Assembly: GCA_002898975.1 (NCBI GenBank)
Contig: BEID01000140.1
Coordinates: forward strand, 1 to 5,245
Reading direction: 5' to 3'
Length of the DNA: 5,245 nt
Source: a bacterium HR27
Lineage (GTDB): Bacteria; Chloroflexota; Chloroflexia; Thermomicrobiales; Thermomicrobiaceae
Part shown: positions 1 through 5,245 of the stretch, one piece after another
Position numbering within the stretch: the stretch's first letter is position 1
How the letters are laid out: the number at the start of each line of letters is the position of its first letter
Position numbers and translations under genes: made by a program
The notes under the pieces: generated by a model
What the model was told of the DNA's origin: nothing
The model's input: the letters and a program-made list of their open reading frames with translations, nothing else
The model's database searches: none

Positions 1-567
1 CCAGGGGCTTTCTTCCTCGTTTTCGGCGATGCAGAGACTCAGCTTCCCCGGTTGTCCCTGCGTCGACTGGTCGAACTCGTGCGGCCGGATCCCCAGCGCG
101 TTCATGATCACCAGCCGGATCGCGCGCCCCACCGTGACGTTCGGCCGGTCACCCGGACTGAACACATTGTCCGCCGCATTGAACCCGAGCTGCCGCCGGA
201 TCGGTCCGTTGACCACCACGAAGACTGCCTGGCCCGTCGTGCTCTGCAGCAGGCCGCGACTGCCGGGCAGCTTGTTGAGCGCCTCGAGGGCTGCCAAAAC
301 GACCGGGAAGTACTCGGGCTTGCAGCCGGCCATCACCGCGTTGGCCGCCGCCAGGCGCACCGTACACTTGCGCCCGAGGTGTTCCTGCTCGATGACCACC
401 TCCTCGGGATCGCGGTCGACCTGAGCCAGGAACTCCGCGACGAATTCCTCGGCGGGCGGAACGACGGGCAGGCCATCCGTCCAGCCGCGCTCGTAGCAGT
501 ATTCGATCGCCTCGCGGGCGTGCCGCACGGCCTCCAACGTCGGTTCAGCCGTTCGCTGCACGCTCAT
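1..567 (-). CDS. UGSC-associated conserved protein (GWTDGLPVVPP family), 3' end outside window
   Basis: This is a 5'-complete, 3'-truncated gene: 189 codons are visible with no stop and the frame runs off at base 1. The ATG at 567 is preceded by a strong Shine-Dalgarno (GGGGAGGAA, core 573-578) 5 nt upstream, so the start is well supported. The frame overlaps the end of the selenoprotein gene by 23 nt, which suggests translational coupling. Visible motifs are GWTDGLPVVPP at residues 28-38, a VMAGCKPEYFPV stretch around 78-89, VVNGPIRRQLG around 117-128, and STQGQPGK then IAENEEESPW at the visible end. From memory these mark a conserved family, found mainly in Chloroflexota and Actinobacteria, that often lies beside UGSC proteins. 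I know of no demonstrated activity. There is no signal peptide or membrane segment in the visible part, so it is probably cytoplasmic. Cys at about residues 22, 67 and 81 could take part in thiol chemistry, but that is inference. The gene is certain; the function is unknown. Confidence 0.9.
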   Translation of the reverse strand, partial: MSVQRTAEPTLEAVRHAREAIEYCYERGWTDGLPVVPPAEEFVAEFLAQVDRDPEEVVIEQEHLGRKCTVRLAAANAVMAGCKPEYFPVVLAALEALNKLPGSRGLLQSTTGQAVFVVVNGPIRRQLGFNAADNVFSPGDRPNVTVGRAIRLVIMNALGIRPHEFDQSTQGQPGKLSLCIAENEEESPW

Positions 568-1114
568 GCGGTTCCTCCCCGGCTGCTTCCTCGACGCCCA
601 ACAGACGGAGGACCTCGGGCAACACCTGTTCGGCGCGTTGCCGCACTTCCTCCGGACTCAGGCTACTGATCGGGTGGGGGATGACGGCATAGGGATAGCC
701 CGGCATCCCCTGCGTCTGTGCCATCGCGTCCGCCGTCGCCCGGAACACCTCGGTGATGATGGGGGCGGCGGGGACACCGACTTCCTCGAAACGGATCGCA
801 TCGGCCACACTGGCCGCGCTGCAGGACCCTCAGTCCCCCACCGCAGCGATGGCGAAGTCGCAGCGCTCCTTGAGCTCAGCGACCGCTGCGGCGTCGATCG
901 GCACCGATGCGTTCGGCTTCCGCTGCAGAACGACTTCCGCGACGCCGTAGCGCTCGCGGAGGAGGTCGCTGATCGCCTGGAGCAGGAGATCGGCGTTCTT
1001 CTTGCCGTTGTCGATCAGGCAGACGCGCGCACCGCGCAACGAGCGCCGGGTACGCGCAGCGCGCGTCTTGGTGGCGAGTCCCGTTTGGCCTGTCGGATCG
1101 ACCAGCACTGGCAT
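545..1114 (-). CDS. UGSC-family selenoprotein (Sec95 encoded by UGA)
   Basis: The product has 189 residues if the in-frame UGA at 832-830 is read as selenocysteine. The start is ATG 1114, with a very good Shine-Dalgarno (GAGGAGG, 1122-1128) 7 nt upstream and only 2 nt after the preceding gene's stop. The N-terminal half has a VCLIDNGKKNAD stretch (residues 31-42). Next comes a hydrophobic strand, CDFAIAAVGD, leading into U95-G-S-C98, the diagnostic motif of the UGSC family. Downstream are EEVGVPAAPIITE, PGYPYAVIPHP and LSPEEVR, all typical of this family's C-terminal half. Both sides of the UGA therefore belong to one conserved domain. Sec95 and Cys98 form a UxxC pair resembling thiol-redox active sites; homologues with Cys in place of Sec are known. 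The biochemical reaction is, to my knowledge, undefined. There is no signal peptide, so it is likely cytosolic. An automatic annotator would probably split this gene in two or start it at GTG 808. The true terminator is the UGA at 547-545, which has no conserved sequence beyond it. Confidence 0.92.
798..819 (-). promoter_or_regulatory. Candidate bacterial SECIS hairpin
   Basis: In the mRNA just after the UGA, GCGCGGCC (819-812) pairs with GGCCG-A-UGC (806-798). This gives five Watson-Crick pairs next to the loop, a single bulged A at 801, a G-U pair and two more GC pairs. The apical loop is AGUGU (811-807), 5 nt long with G as its second base, and it begins 18 nt after the UGA. A small loop carrying an early G at roughly 16-37 nt from the UGA is what bacterial SECIS elements bound by SelB show. 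The pairing was done by hand, without energy calculation, and GC-rich sequence forms hairpins easily. Confidence 0.6.
830..832 (-). other. In-frame UGA read as selenocysteine codon
   Basis: On the minus strand the codons around this UGA read Val-Gly-Asp-UGA-Gly-Ser-Cys. The reading frame is open for 94 codons before it and 94 after it, and family-typical sequence lies on both sides. The stop is specifically UGA, it occupies the family's U/C position, and a hairpin follows at the expected distance. Insertion would need SelA, SelB, SelD and tRNA-Sec (or their equivalents) elsewhere in the genome, which cannot be seen here. Confidence 0.88.
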
Positions 1115-1116
1115 GA

Positions 1117-1386
1117 TCAGCCCTCCTCGGGTAGGCGCTTTTCCAAGCGGATCTCACGTAGGCCCGGATACACCGGCGCGATGGCTTGTTGCAGCATCGC
1201 GTGGAGCAACTGGTCCGGTACCAGGCAATCGAGACACGCGTCGGGGAGTGCCTGGAGAACCAGTTCGACAACGCCGTCCTCGCTCACGCGCTCGACCCGT
1301 AACTCGAATCCGTCCGGTGCTAGACCAGCCCGGATCTGGTCGAGCGCCCGATCGATCTCCTGTACCACAGCTGGTGTTGCACTCAT
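1117..1386 (-). CDS. Small NifU-like CxxC protein
   Basis: The product has 89 residues from ATG 1386. An in-frame ATG at 1419 would add 11 residues, but the strong AAGGAGG (1400-1406) lies inside that extension, 13 nt before ATG 1386, and the family-like sequence begins right after 1386. The fold pattern is an N-terminal helix (VVQEIDRALDQIRAGL), then strands (FELRVERV, VVELVLQ), then a Cys51-Leu-Asp-Cys54 motif followed by a helix (LLHAMLQQAI) and a final strand (LREIRLEK). This order matches the C-terminal NifU domain, whose CxxC takes part in iron-sulfur cluster transfer. The usual GGD and GSCP residues near those motifs are not kept, so the assignment is a distant one. The gene lies 57 nt after CoA-transferase subunit B and 2 nt before the selenoprotein, which argues for a shared role, perhaps in metal or thiol handling. 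The CDS is well supported; the function is tentative. Confidence 0.8.
   Translation of the reverse strand: MSATPAVVQEIDRALDQIRAGLAPDGFELRVERVSEDGVVELVLQALPDACLDCLVPDQLLHAMLQQAIAPVYPGLREIRLEKRLPEEG
1122..1128 (-). promoter_or_regulatory. Ribosome binding site of the UGSC selenoprotein gene
   Basis: GAGGAGG lies 7 nt before ATG 1114, inside the last codons of the small NifU-like gene. It fixes the selenoprotein start and shows that the frame containing the UGA is independently and efficiently initiated. Confidence 0.85.
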
Positions 1387-1399
1387 CGCTCCGGTCCGT

Positions 1400-1406
1400 C
1401 CTCCTT
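1400..1406 (-). promoter_or_regulatory. Ribosome binding site deciding the start of the NifU-like gene
   Basis: AAGGAGG is a full-strength Shine-Dalgarno. Its 13-nt spacing to ATG 1386 is long but usable. It cannot serve ATG 1419 because it lies downstream of it, and the sequence before 1419 has only a weak GGCGGG. This favours the 89-residue product over the 100-residue one. Confidence 0.55.
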
Positions 1407-1443
1407 CCGATACGGTCATCGAGCCCGCCGTTCCGTCCGCGAA

Positions 1444-2136
1444 TCAAGGGGCGAGCAACGCAGTCCCGGCAAATTCGGTCGGGATCTCCATCGTGCGCAC
1501 CGCGGGCGGGATAGTCAATGGCGCTCCGGTGCGTGCCACGACATCCTCGACCGTCACGCCGGGTGCGACTTCTTCGAGGATCAGCTGCTCGCCTTCGACC
1601 GAGAGCACCGCGAGATCGGTGTAGATGCGCCGCACGCACCGTGCGGCCGTCAATGGGTAGGTGCATTCTTCGACGATCTTCGGCTCCCCCTGGTCGGTGG
1701 TGTGCATCGTCGCGACCCAAACGCGCTGCGCACCCACCGCAATATCCATCGCCCCGCCGACGCCTGGCACGCGCGGGCCGGGTATTCGCCAGCTGGCCAG
1801 ATCGCCGCGACGCGAGACCTGGAGTGCACCGAGAACGGCGTGGGTGAGATGTCCACCGCGGATGATTGCGAACGACAACGCGTGATCGAACAGGCTCGCG
1901 CCGGGGATGAGCGTGACGTAGTCACCGTTCGCGTTGACGAGATCGGGATCGATCTCGTCTGGTCGAGCCTTCGGCCCCGCGCCGAGGATACCGTTCTCGC
2001 TGTGAATGAGAATGGTCTTGCCCGGCGGGAGGAACCGTGCGACCAGGGAGGGAATCCCTGTGCCGAGGTTCACGAAGCTCTCGTCCGGGAGGTCCTGGGC
2101 GATGCGGTAGGCGATTCCTTCACGCGTCAGTGGCAT
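1444..2136 (-). CDS. 3-oxoacid-type CoA-transferase, subunit B
   Basis: This is the beta subunit of a class I CoA-transferase (ScoB/AtoA/PcaJ type), 230 residues from ATG 2136. The sequence opens with PLTREGIAYRIAQDL and has the glycine motif VNLGTGIPSLVA (22-33). The catalytic glutamate is Glu47 in SENGILG, which forms the glutamyl-CoA thioester in this family. Further signatures are LIPGASLFD, IRGGH, VLGALQVS, GVGGAMDI, CTYPLTA and YTDLAVL. Together with subunit A it would move CoA between an acyl-CoA such as succinyl-CoA and a free acid such as acetoacetate or 3-oxoadipate; the exact substrate cannot be told from sequence. A GTG at 2151 overlaps subunit A's TGA by 4 nt and would add five residues. 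I prefer ATG 2136, because AGGCAGGA lies just upstream and known homologues begin near this point. Tight packing after subunit A implies coupled translation and a 1:1 complex. Confidence 0.95.
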   Translation of the reverse strand: MPLTREGIAYRIAQDLPDESFVNLGTGIPSLVARFLPPGKTILIHSENGILGAGPKARPDEIDPDLVNANGDYVTLIPGASLFDHALSFAIIRGGHLTHAVLGALQVSRRGDLASWRIPGPRVPGVGGAMDIAVGAQRVWVATMHTTDQGEPKIVEECTYPLTAARCVRRIYTDLAVLSVEGEQLILEEVAPGVTVEDVVARTGAPLTIPPAVRTMEIPTEFAGTALLAP

Positions 2137-2147
2137 AGCTTCCTGCC

Positions 2148-2843
2148 TCACCGTGGTGCCGGTGCCGGGCGACGAATCCAGTCGCGCGGTACTTCGACGA
2201 CACGATCGACGAAGATACAGGGCGTCTCAATCTCTTCCGGCGACAGCGCGCCGACCGGTACGACCTCGTCGACCTCCGCAATGACGATGTTGGCTGCCGT
2301 GGCCATGATGGGGTTGAAGTTCCGCATGGTACGCCGGTAGACGAGGTTGCCCCATCGGTCGGCGCGATAGGCCTTGATGAAGGCGTAGTCGGCACGGAGC
2401 GGCAGTTCGAAGACATAGGGTCGACCATCAATGATGCGCACTTCCTTGCCTTCCGCCAGCTCGGTCCCGACGCCGGTCGGCGTGTAGAACCCTCCGAGCC
2501 CTGCCCCGCCGGCCCGGATCCGCTCGACGAACGTCCCTTGTGGGAGGACCTCGAGTTCGAGTTCACCGGCGAGGTACTTCTCGCGGACTGCCGTCGCGCC
2601 GGGATGGGTCGGGAAGGACGTGATCAATTTGCGGACGGCTCCGTCAGCGATCAGTCCCCCGATGCCGTCCTCTTCGGTGCCGCCACCGCAATAGATGAGA
2701 ACGAGATCGCGCAGTTTGCGCCGGCGCAGCGCCTTGACCAGATTGACTGGAATACCGGGCGGCCCGAAGCCGCCGATCATGATCGAGGCACCGTTCGGGA
2801 TATCGGCTACAGCCTCATCGCACGTCGCGACCACTCTGTCCAT
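2148..2843 (-). CDS. 3-oxoacid-type CoA-transferase, subunit A
   Basis: This is the alpha subunit of the same class I CoA-transferase (ScoA/AtoD/PcaI type), 231 residues, normal for the family. The CoA-binding glycine motif GGFGPPGIP is at residues 24-32, followed by a YCGGGTEEDG loop. Strong family stretches follow: PQGTFVERIRAGGAG, then FYTPTGVGTELAEGKE, then ADRWGNLVYRRT, then RNFNPIMATAA, and finally VDEVVPVGALSPEEIETP near the C-terminus. The catalytic glutamate is carried by subunit B. ATG 2843 is the only sensible start: an in-frame TAA lies at 2870-2868. The Shine-Dalgarno is weak (AAAGGGA, 12 nt away). It is the first gene of the leftward operon, with a consensus promoter about 45 nt upstream. 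The substrate could be acetoacetate, 3-oxoadipate or another short acid; the aromatic-degradation and ketone-body versions cannot be separated by eye. Confidence 0.96.
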   Translation of the reverse strand: MDRVVATCDEAVADIPNGASIMIGGFGPPGIPVNLVKALRRRKLRDLVLIYCGGGTEEDGIGGLIADGAVRKLITSFPTHPGATAVREKYLAGELELEVLPQGTFVERIRAGGAGLGGFYTPTGVGTELAEGKEVRIIDGRPYVFELPLRADYAFIKAYRADRWGNLVYRRTMRNFNPIMATAANIVIAEVDEVVPVGALSPEEIETPCIFVDRVVEVPRDWIRRPAPAPR

Positions 2844-2846
2844 CGT

Positions 2847-2854
2847 ACCGGTCT
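2847..2854 (+). repeat. Second copy of ACCGGTCT between promoter and start codon
   Basis: ACCGGTCT is repeated exactly, in the same orientation, 57 nt from the copy inside the promoter palindrome (2904-2911). It lies between the weak Shine-Dalgarno and the ATG of subunit A. Two copies flanking the transcription start could be paired operator sites. The flanking bases match only partly (9 of 12 over the palindrome length), so this is weak evidence. Confidence 0.3.
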
Positions 2855-2887
2855 TTCCCTTTAAGGATTAACTCGGCGACTAGCACG

Positions 2888-2916
2888 ATCATACGGGTAC
2901 CAGACCGGTCTGTCAA
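2888..2916 (-). promoter_or_regulatory. Sigma70-type promoter of the leftward operon
   Basis: Reading leftward, the -35 box is TTGACA (2916-2911), a perfect consensus. The spacer is 17 nt (2910-2894) and the -10 box is TATGAT (2893-2888), one base from consensus. Transcription should begin near 2881, giving a leader of about 37 nt before ATG 2843. In such GC-rich DNA this match is unlikely to be chance, and it sits exactly where an operon promoter is needed. Confidence 0.88.
2901..2912. promoter_or_regulatory. Candidate operator palindrome in the promoter spacer
   Basis: CAGACCGGTCTG is a perfect 12-bp palindrome that fills much of the -35/-10 spacer and covers the first two bases of the -35 box. 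A bound dimeric repressor here would block RNA polymerase. The core ACCGGTCT recurs at 2847-2854, next to the start codon of subunit A. No regulator gene is visible in the window, so the operator role is inference. Confidence 0.4.
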
Positions 2917-3127
2917 GGCGACGGGATGCTGGTTCGCCCGCTGTGCGTGGGACCCTGCGGATCGCCGGAGTAGAACGGATGAGTGCCCCTGGGTCGCCGG
3001 GCTGGTCATCGCTGCCTGGATCCGCGCCTGGGTTGCGTTCGCAGCAGCGGGACGCGCGCGCCTTTCCAGGGCGCGAGGGCATCGTCACCTGCCGTTCGTC
3101 GTGCCCGGGGCTGGGAGTCGTGTCGGG

Positions 3128-3133
3128 TAGAAT
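3128..3133 (+). promoter_or_regulatory. Weak -10-like box for the helicase gene
   Basis: TAGAAT resembles a sigma70 -10 box and would place transcription start near 3140, giving a leader of about 17 nt. No recognisable -35 box lies 16-18 nt upstream (the area is CCCGGGG-like), so support is limited. Confidence 0.3.
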
Positions 3134-3142
3134 CGGGCAGGT

Positions 3143-3148
3143 AAGGAG
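3143..3148 (+). promoter_or_regulatory. Ribosome binding site of the helicase gene
   Basis: AAGGAG lies 8 nt before ATG 3157 and 5 nt before the in-frame GTG 3154. The spacing favours ATG 3157. The two choices differ by one residue. Confidence 0.75.
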
Positions 3149-3156
3149 CGCTCGTG

Positions 3157-5245
3157 ATGACCGACCTGTGGGAACAATCGCGGCAGCCCGAACCCTCCGT
3201 CTCGGCTGGTCGGATTCCAGAGTGGCCGGAACGACATGGGTATGGGGATCCGGACCAGCCTGCCACGGCGGCTCGGATTGAGTCGCTGCTCGCGCACCTC
3301 GATGCGGACCAGCGCACGGCGGTGACGACGACCGACGGCCCGGTTCTTGTCGTCGCCGGACCGGGAAGCGGCAAGACGCGGGTCTTGACCCATCGAGTCG
3401 CCTATCTGATCGCCAGTGGTCGAGCCCGACCCTGGCAGGCCCTAGCCGTGACGTTCACGAACAAGGCTGCCCGCGAAATCCGCGAGCGTTTGGAGCAACT
3501 CCTCGATGCAAGTTCGGCACGCCTCGTCTAGGCCGGCACGTTCCACAGTGTCTGTGCCCGCGTGCTCCGGCGCGATGGGGGACGGATCGGGTTGGAACCC
3601 TCGTTCACGATCTACGACGAGGAGGATCAGGTCGCCCTCGTCAAGCAGGCACTCCGCGACCTCGGACTGGATGTGCAACGGTTCGCACCGCGCTCGGTGC
3701 TCGGTCGCATCTCCCGCGCCAAGAACGCCTTCCAGTCACCAGCGGAGCTGGCTCAGAGTGCCCAGAGCTACTGGGACGAGGTCGTGGCGCGGGTCTACGA
3801 ACGCTATAGCCAGCTCCTGCAGCGCGCGCAGGCAGTCGACTTCGATGACCTTCTTCTCTTGACGGTCGAGTTGTTCGAGCGACATCCCGATCTCCTTGCC
3901 CTCTACCAGGAACGCTGGCGGTATCTCCTGATCGACGAATACCAGGATACGAACCACCTCCAGTATCTCCTGGTGCGTCAACTCGCGGCAGCGCACCGGA
4001 ACGTGTGCGTCGTCGGGGATCCAGATCAGTCGATCTACAGCTGGCGTCAGGCCGATATCCGGAACATCCTCGAGTTCCAGCGGGATTTTCCGGATGCTGT
4101 CGTGATCCGGCTAGGGCGGAACTATCGCTCGACGCCGCAGATCGTCGCGGCGGCGGATGCAGTGATCCGAGCGAACCGCTTGCGTATCGACCGGCCGTTG
4201 TGGACGGAAAACCCGCCCGGGCCGCCGATTCGCCTCTTGGCCTGCTGGGACGAACAGCACGAGGCGGAATCGGTGGTCAGCGAGATTGCCCGCCTGGTGA
4301 CGCGCGGCGAGGCACGCTATCGCGATATCGCCGTGCTCTACCGCATCAATGCGCAGAGCCGACCGATCGAGGAAGCGCTGGTGCGTGCCCAGATTCCGTA
4401 TCAGGTAGTTGGCGGCGTCCGCTTCTACGAGCGGAAAGAGGTCAAGGATGCGCTGGCGGTCCTTCGCGTCCTGGCCAATCCGAAGGATTGGCTCAGTCTA
4501 CAACGCGTCCTCCGCGAAAGTGCGCTCGGGCGGGGTATCGGTGACAAGACGCTGTTGCAGATCGAGCAGTGGGCGAGTCAGGTTGGCCGGTCACCGGCCG
4601 AGGCACTGCCAGCCCTGGCCGAGGAGCTGGACGTCGCGCCGCCGAACCTCTCGGCCCAGGCGACCAAGCGCCTGCGCGAGGTGTGGGGTGAGCTGGTACG
4701 GTTGCGGGGCGCGCTCGTCGCGCAGCCGCTGAGCAGTGTCTTCGACCTCGCATTGGAGCGCACTGGAATCGCGGCGCGCTATCGTGAGGCGAGCGATCCA
4801 GCCGAGCGCGAGCGCTGGGAAAACGTGGTACAGCTCCGCAGCGTGCTCGAACGCTACGACGAGCTGCCGGCCAAGGAAGGGCTGGAGCGCTTCCTCGAAG
4901 AGGCAGCGCTGGTGGCCAGCGTCGACGAAGCGGAACTCGGTGGCGATCAGGTGACGTTGCTCACGCTCCACGCTGCAAAAGGGCTCGAGTTTCCGGTCGT
5001 GTTCCTGATCGGCGTCGAAGAAGGCCTCTTGCCGCACGCGCGTGCGCTGGAAAGCGAGGCGGAACTGGAGGAGGAGCGACGGCTTTTCTACGTGGGTATC
5101 ACGCGGGCCAAACAGCGGCTGTATCTCAGCTACGCGCAGCTGTGCAGCCGGTTCGGACTCCGTGAGCGGGGGATTCCCTCGCACTTTCTGGATGCCTTGC
5201 CGCCCGATGTCGTCGAGGAGCAGCGAGCCAGTGGCTGGCAGCGAG
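3157..5245 (+). pseudogene. pcrA: UvrD/PcrA-type ATP-dependent DNA helicase gene interrupted by in-frame TAG; 3' end outside window
   Basis: This is a superfamily 1A 3'-5' DNA helicase of the repair/replication type, of which 696 codons are visible, nearly the full family length. A non-conserved N-terminus of about 45 residues precedes the Q motif (Gln52). Walker A AGPGSGKT is at 67-74 and motif Ia TFTNKAARE at 99-107. Codon 125 is TAG. The frame then continues without any other stop: motif Ib AGTFHS (126-131), Walker B DEYQDTN (260-266), motif III GDPDQSIYSWR (287-297), motif IV NYRST (322-326), motif V LTLHAAKGLEF (602-612), and motif VI EEERRLFYVGITRAK (638-652). Every catalytic motif is intact. 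If the stop is real, only a 124-residue fragment with Walker A is made, and any restart downstream would lack ATP binding. One nonsense change with no other decay points to a very recent mutation or a sequencing error. The symbol is given on PcrA-like overall sequence; UvrD is the alternative name. Confidence 0.9.
3529..3531 (+). other. In-frame amber codon at a conserved Trp position
   Basis: The codons read Arg-Leu-Val-TAG-Ala-Gly-Thr-Phe-His-Ser. In Geobacillus PcrA and E. coli UvrD, as I recall them, the equivalent residue just before the motif Ib TFH is Trp. TGG to TAG is a single G-to-A change. Nothing around the site resembles a recoding signal. Confidence 0.85.

Larger units (their letters stand above)
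2844..3156. other. Divergent intergenic region
   Basis: This stretch of about 310 bases separates the leftward operon from the rightward helicase gene. It holds the strong leftward promoter with its palindrome at its left end. At its right end are the helicase ribosome binding site and a weak -10-like box. From about 2920 to 3120 I see no convincing gene or RNA gene. A 6-bp GC stem (3057-3062 with 3070-3075, 7-nt loop) is present but has no T-tract. Possible reading frames here lack recognisable protein sequence. Confidence 0.6.

Noticed and set aside
545..808. Separate 87-residue gene starting at GTG 808
   Set aside because: There is no Shine-Dalgarno before 808, and the frame joins seamlessly to the upstream half through the Sec codon. 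It is the C-terminal half of the selenoprotein.
566..1624. Plus-strand open frame of 352 codons opposite the selenoprotein, NifU-like and CoA-transferase B genes
   Set aside because: It lies antisense to three well-supported genes. Its translation is rich in Arg, Ser and Pro with no recognisable domain, as expected for a shadow frame in GC-rich DNA.
1702..2340. Plus-strand open frame of 212 codons across the CoA-transferase genes
   Set aside because: Antisense to the subunit A/B junction, with no family motifs. The opposite strand has clear CoA-transferase sequence.
3057..3075. GC-rich hairpin as a transcription terminator
   Set aside because: The 6-bp stem has no T-tract on either side and lies in a divergent region where no transcript should end.
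2943..3281. Plus-strand open frame of 112 codons across the intergenic region
   Set aside because: It has no good ribosome binding site, a low-complexity composition and no domain, and it runs into the helicase start in another frame.
3529..3531. Pyrrolysine at the helicase UAG
   Set aside because: The aligned residue is Trp, there is no downstream element, and helicases are not pyrrolysine proteins. A one-base change from TGG is simpler.
4591..5184. Minus-strand open frame of 197 codons opposite the helicase
   Set aside because: The sense strand carries helicase motifs V and VI here; the antisense frame is explained by codon bias.

Overview
The window comes from a GC-rich bacterium with dense, short-spaced genes. 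Gene content and overall protein style suggest the Thermomicrobia/Chloroflexota, but I cannot run a search and hold this assignment loosely. There are no tRNA, rRNA, CRISPR or insertion-sequence signals.

Left part (1-2843, minus strand): one tightly packed gene string read right to left. Its order is CoA-transferase subunit A, CoA-transferase subunit B, a small NifU-like CxxC protein, a UGSC-family selenoprotein, and a partner gene that runs off the left edge. The genes are separated by 11, 57 and 2 nt, and the last pair overlaps by 23 nt, so they are probably one operon. A near-perfect sigma70 promoter (TTGACA, 17 nt, TATGAT) lies just upstream of subunit A. A 12-bp palindrome sits in its spacer.

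The most interesting point is the selenoprotein. Read naively it is two separate short reading frames (1114-830 and 808-545). They lie in the same frame and are separated by one UGA, which falls exactly at the U of the U-G-S-C motif. A hairpin with the geometry of a bacterial SECIS element follows the UGA. The real product is therefore a 189-residue protein with selenocysteine 95 and Cys98 as a UxxC redox pair. The downstream partner belongs to a conserved family of unknown function.

Middle (2844-3156): a divergent intergenic region of about 310 bases carrying the leftward promoter and a weak candidate promoter for the rightward gene.

Right part (3157-5245, plus strand): a UvrD/PcrA-type DNA helicase gene running off the right edge. 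All superfamily 1 motifs are present in one frame, but an in-frame TAG at 3529-3531 replaces a position where PcrA and UvrD have Trp (TGG). Unlike the UGA, this stop has no recoding explanation. It is either a nonsense mutation or a sequence error.

As a whole, the left operon pairs CoA-ester chemistry with a selenium/thiol redox module. A role in catabolism of an organic acid or in thiol-dependent redox chemistry is inference only.
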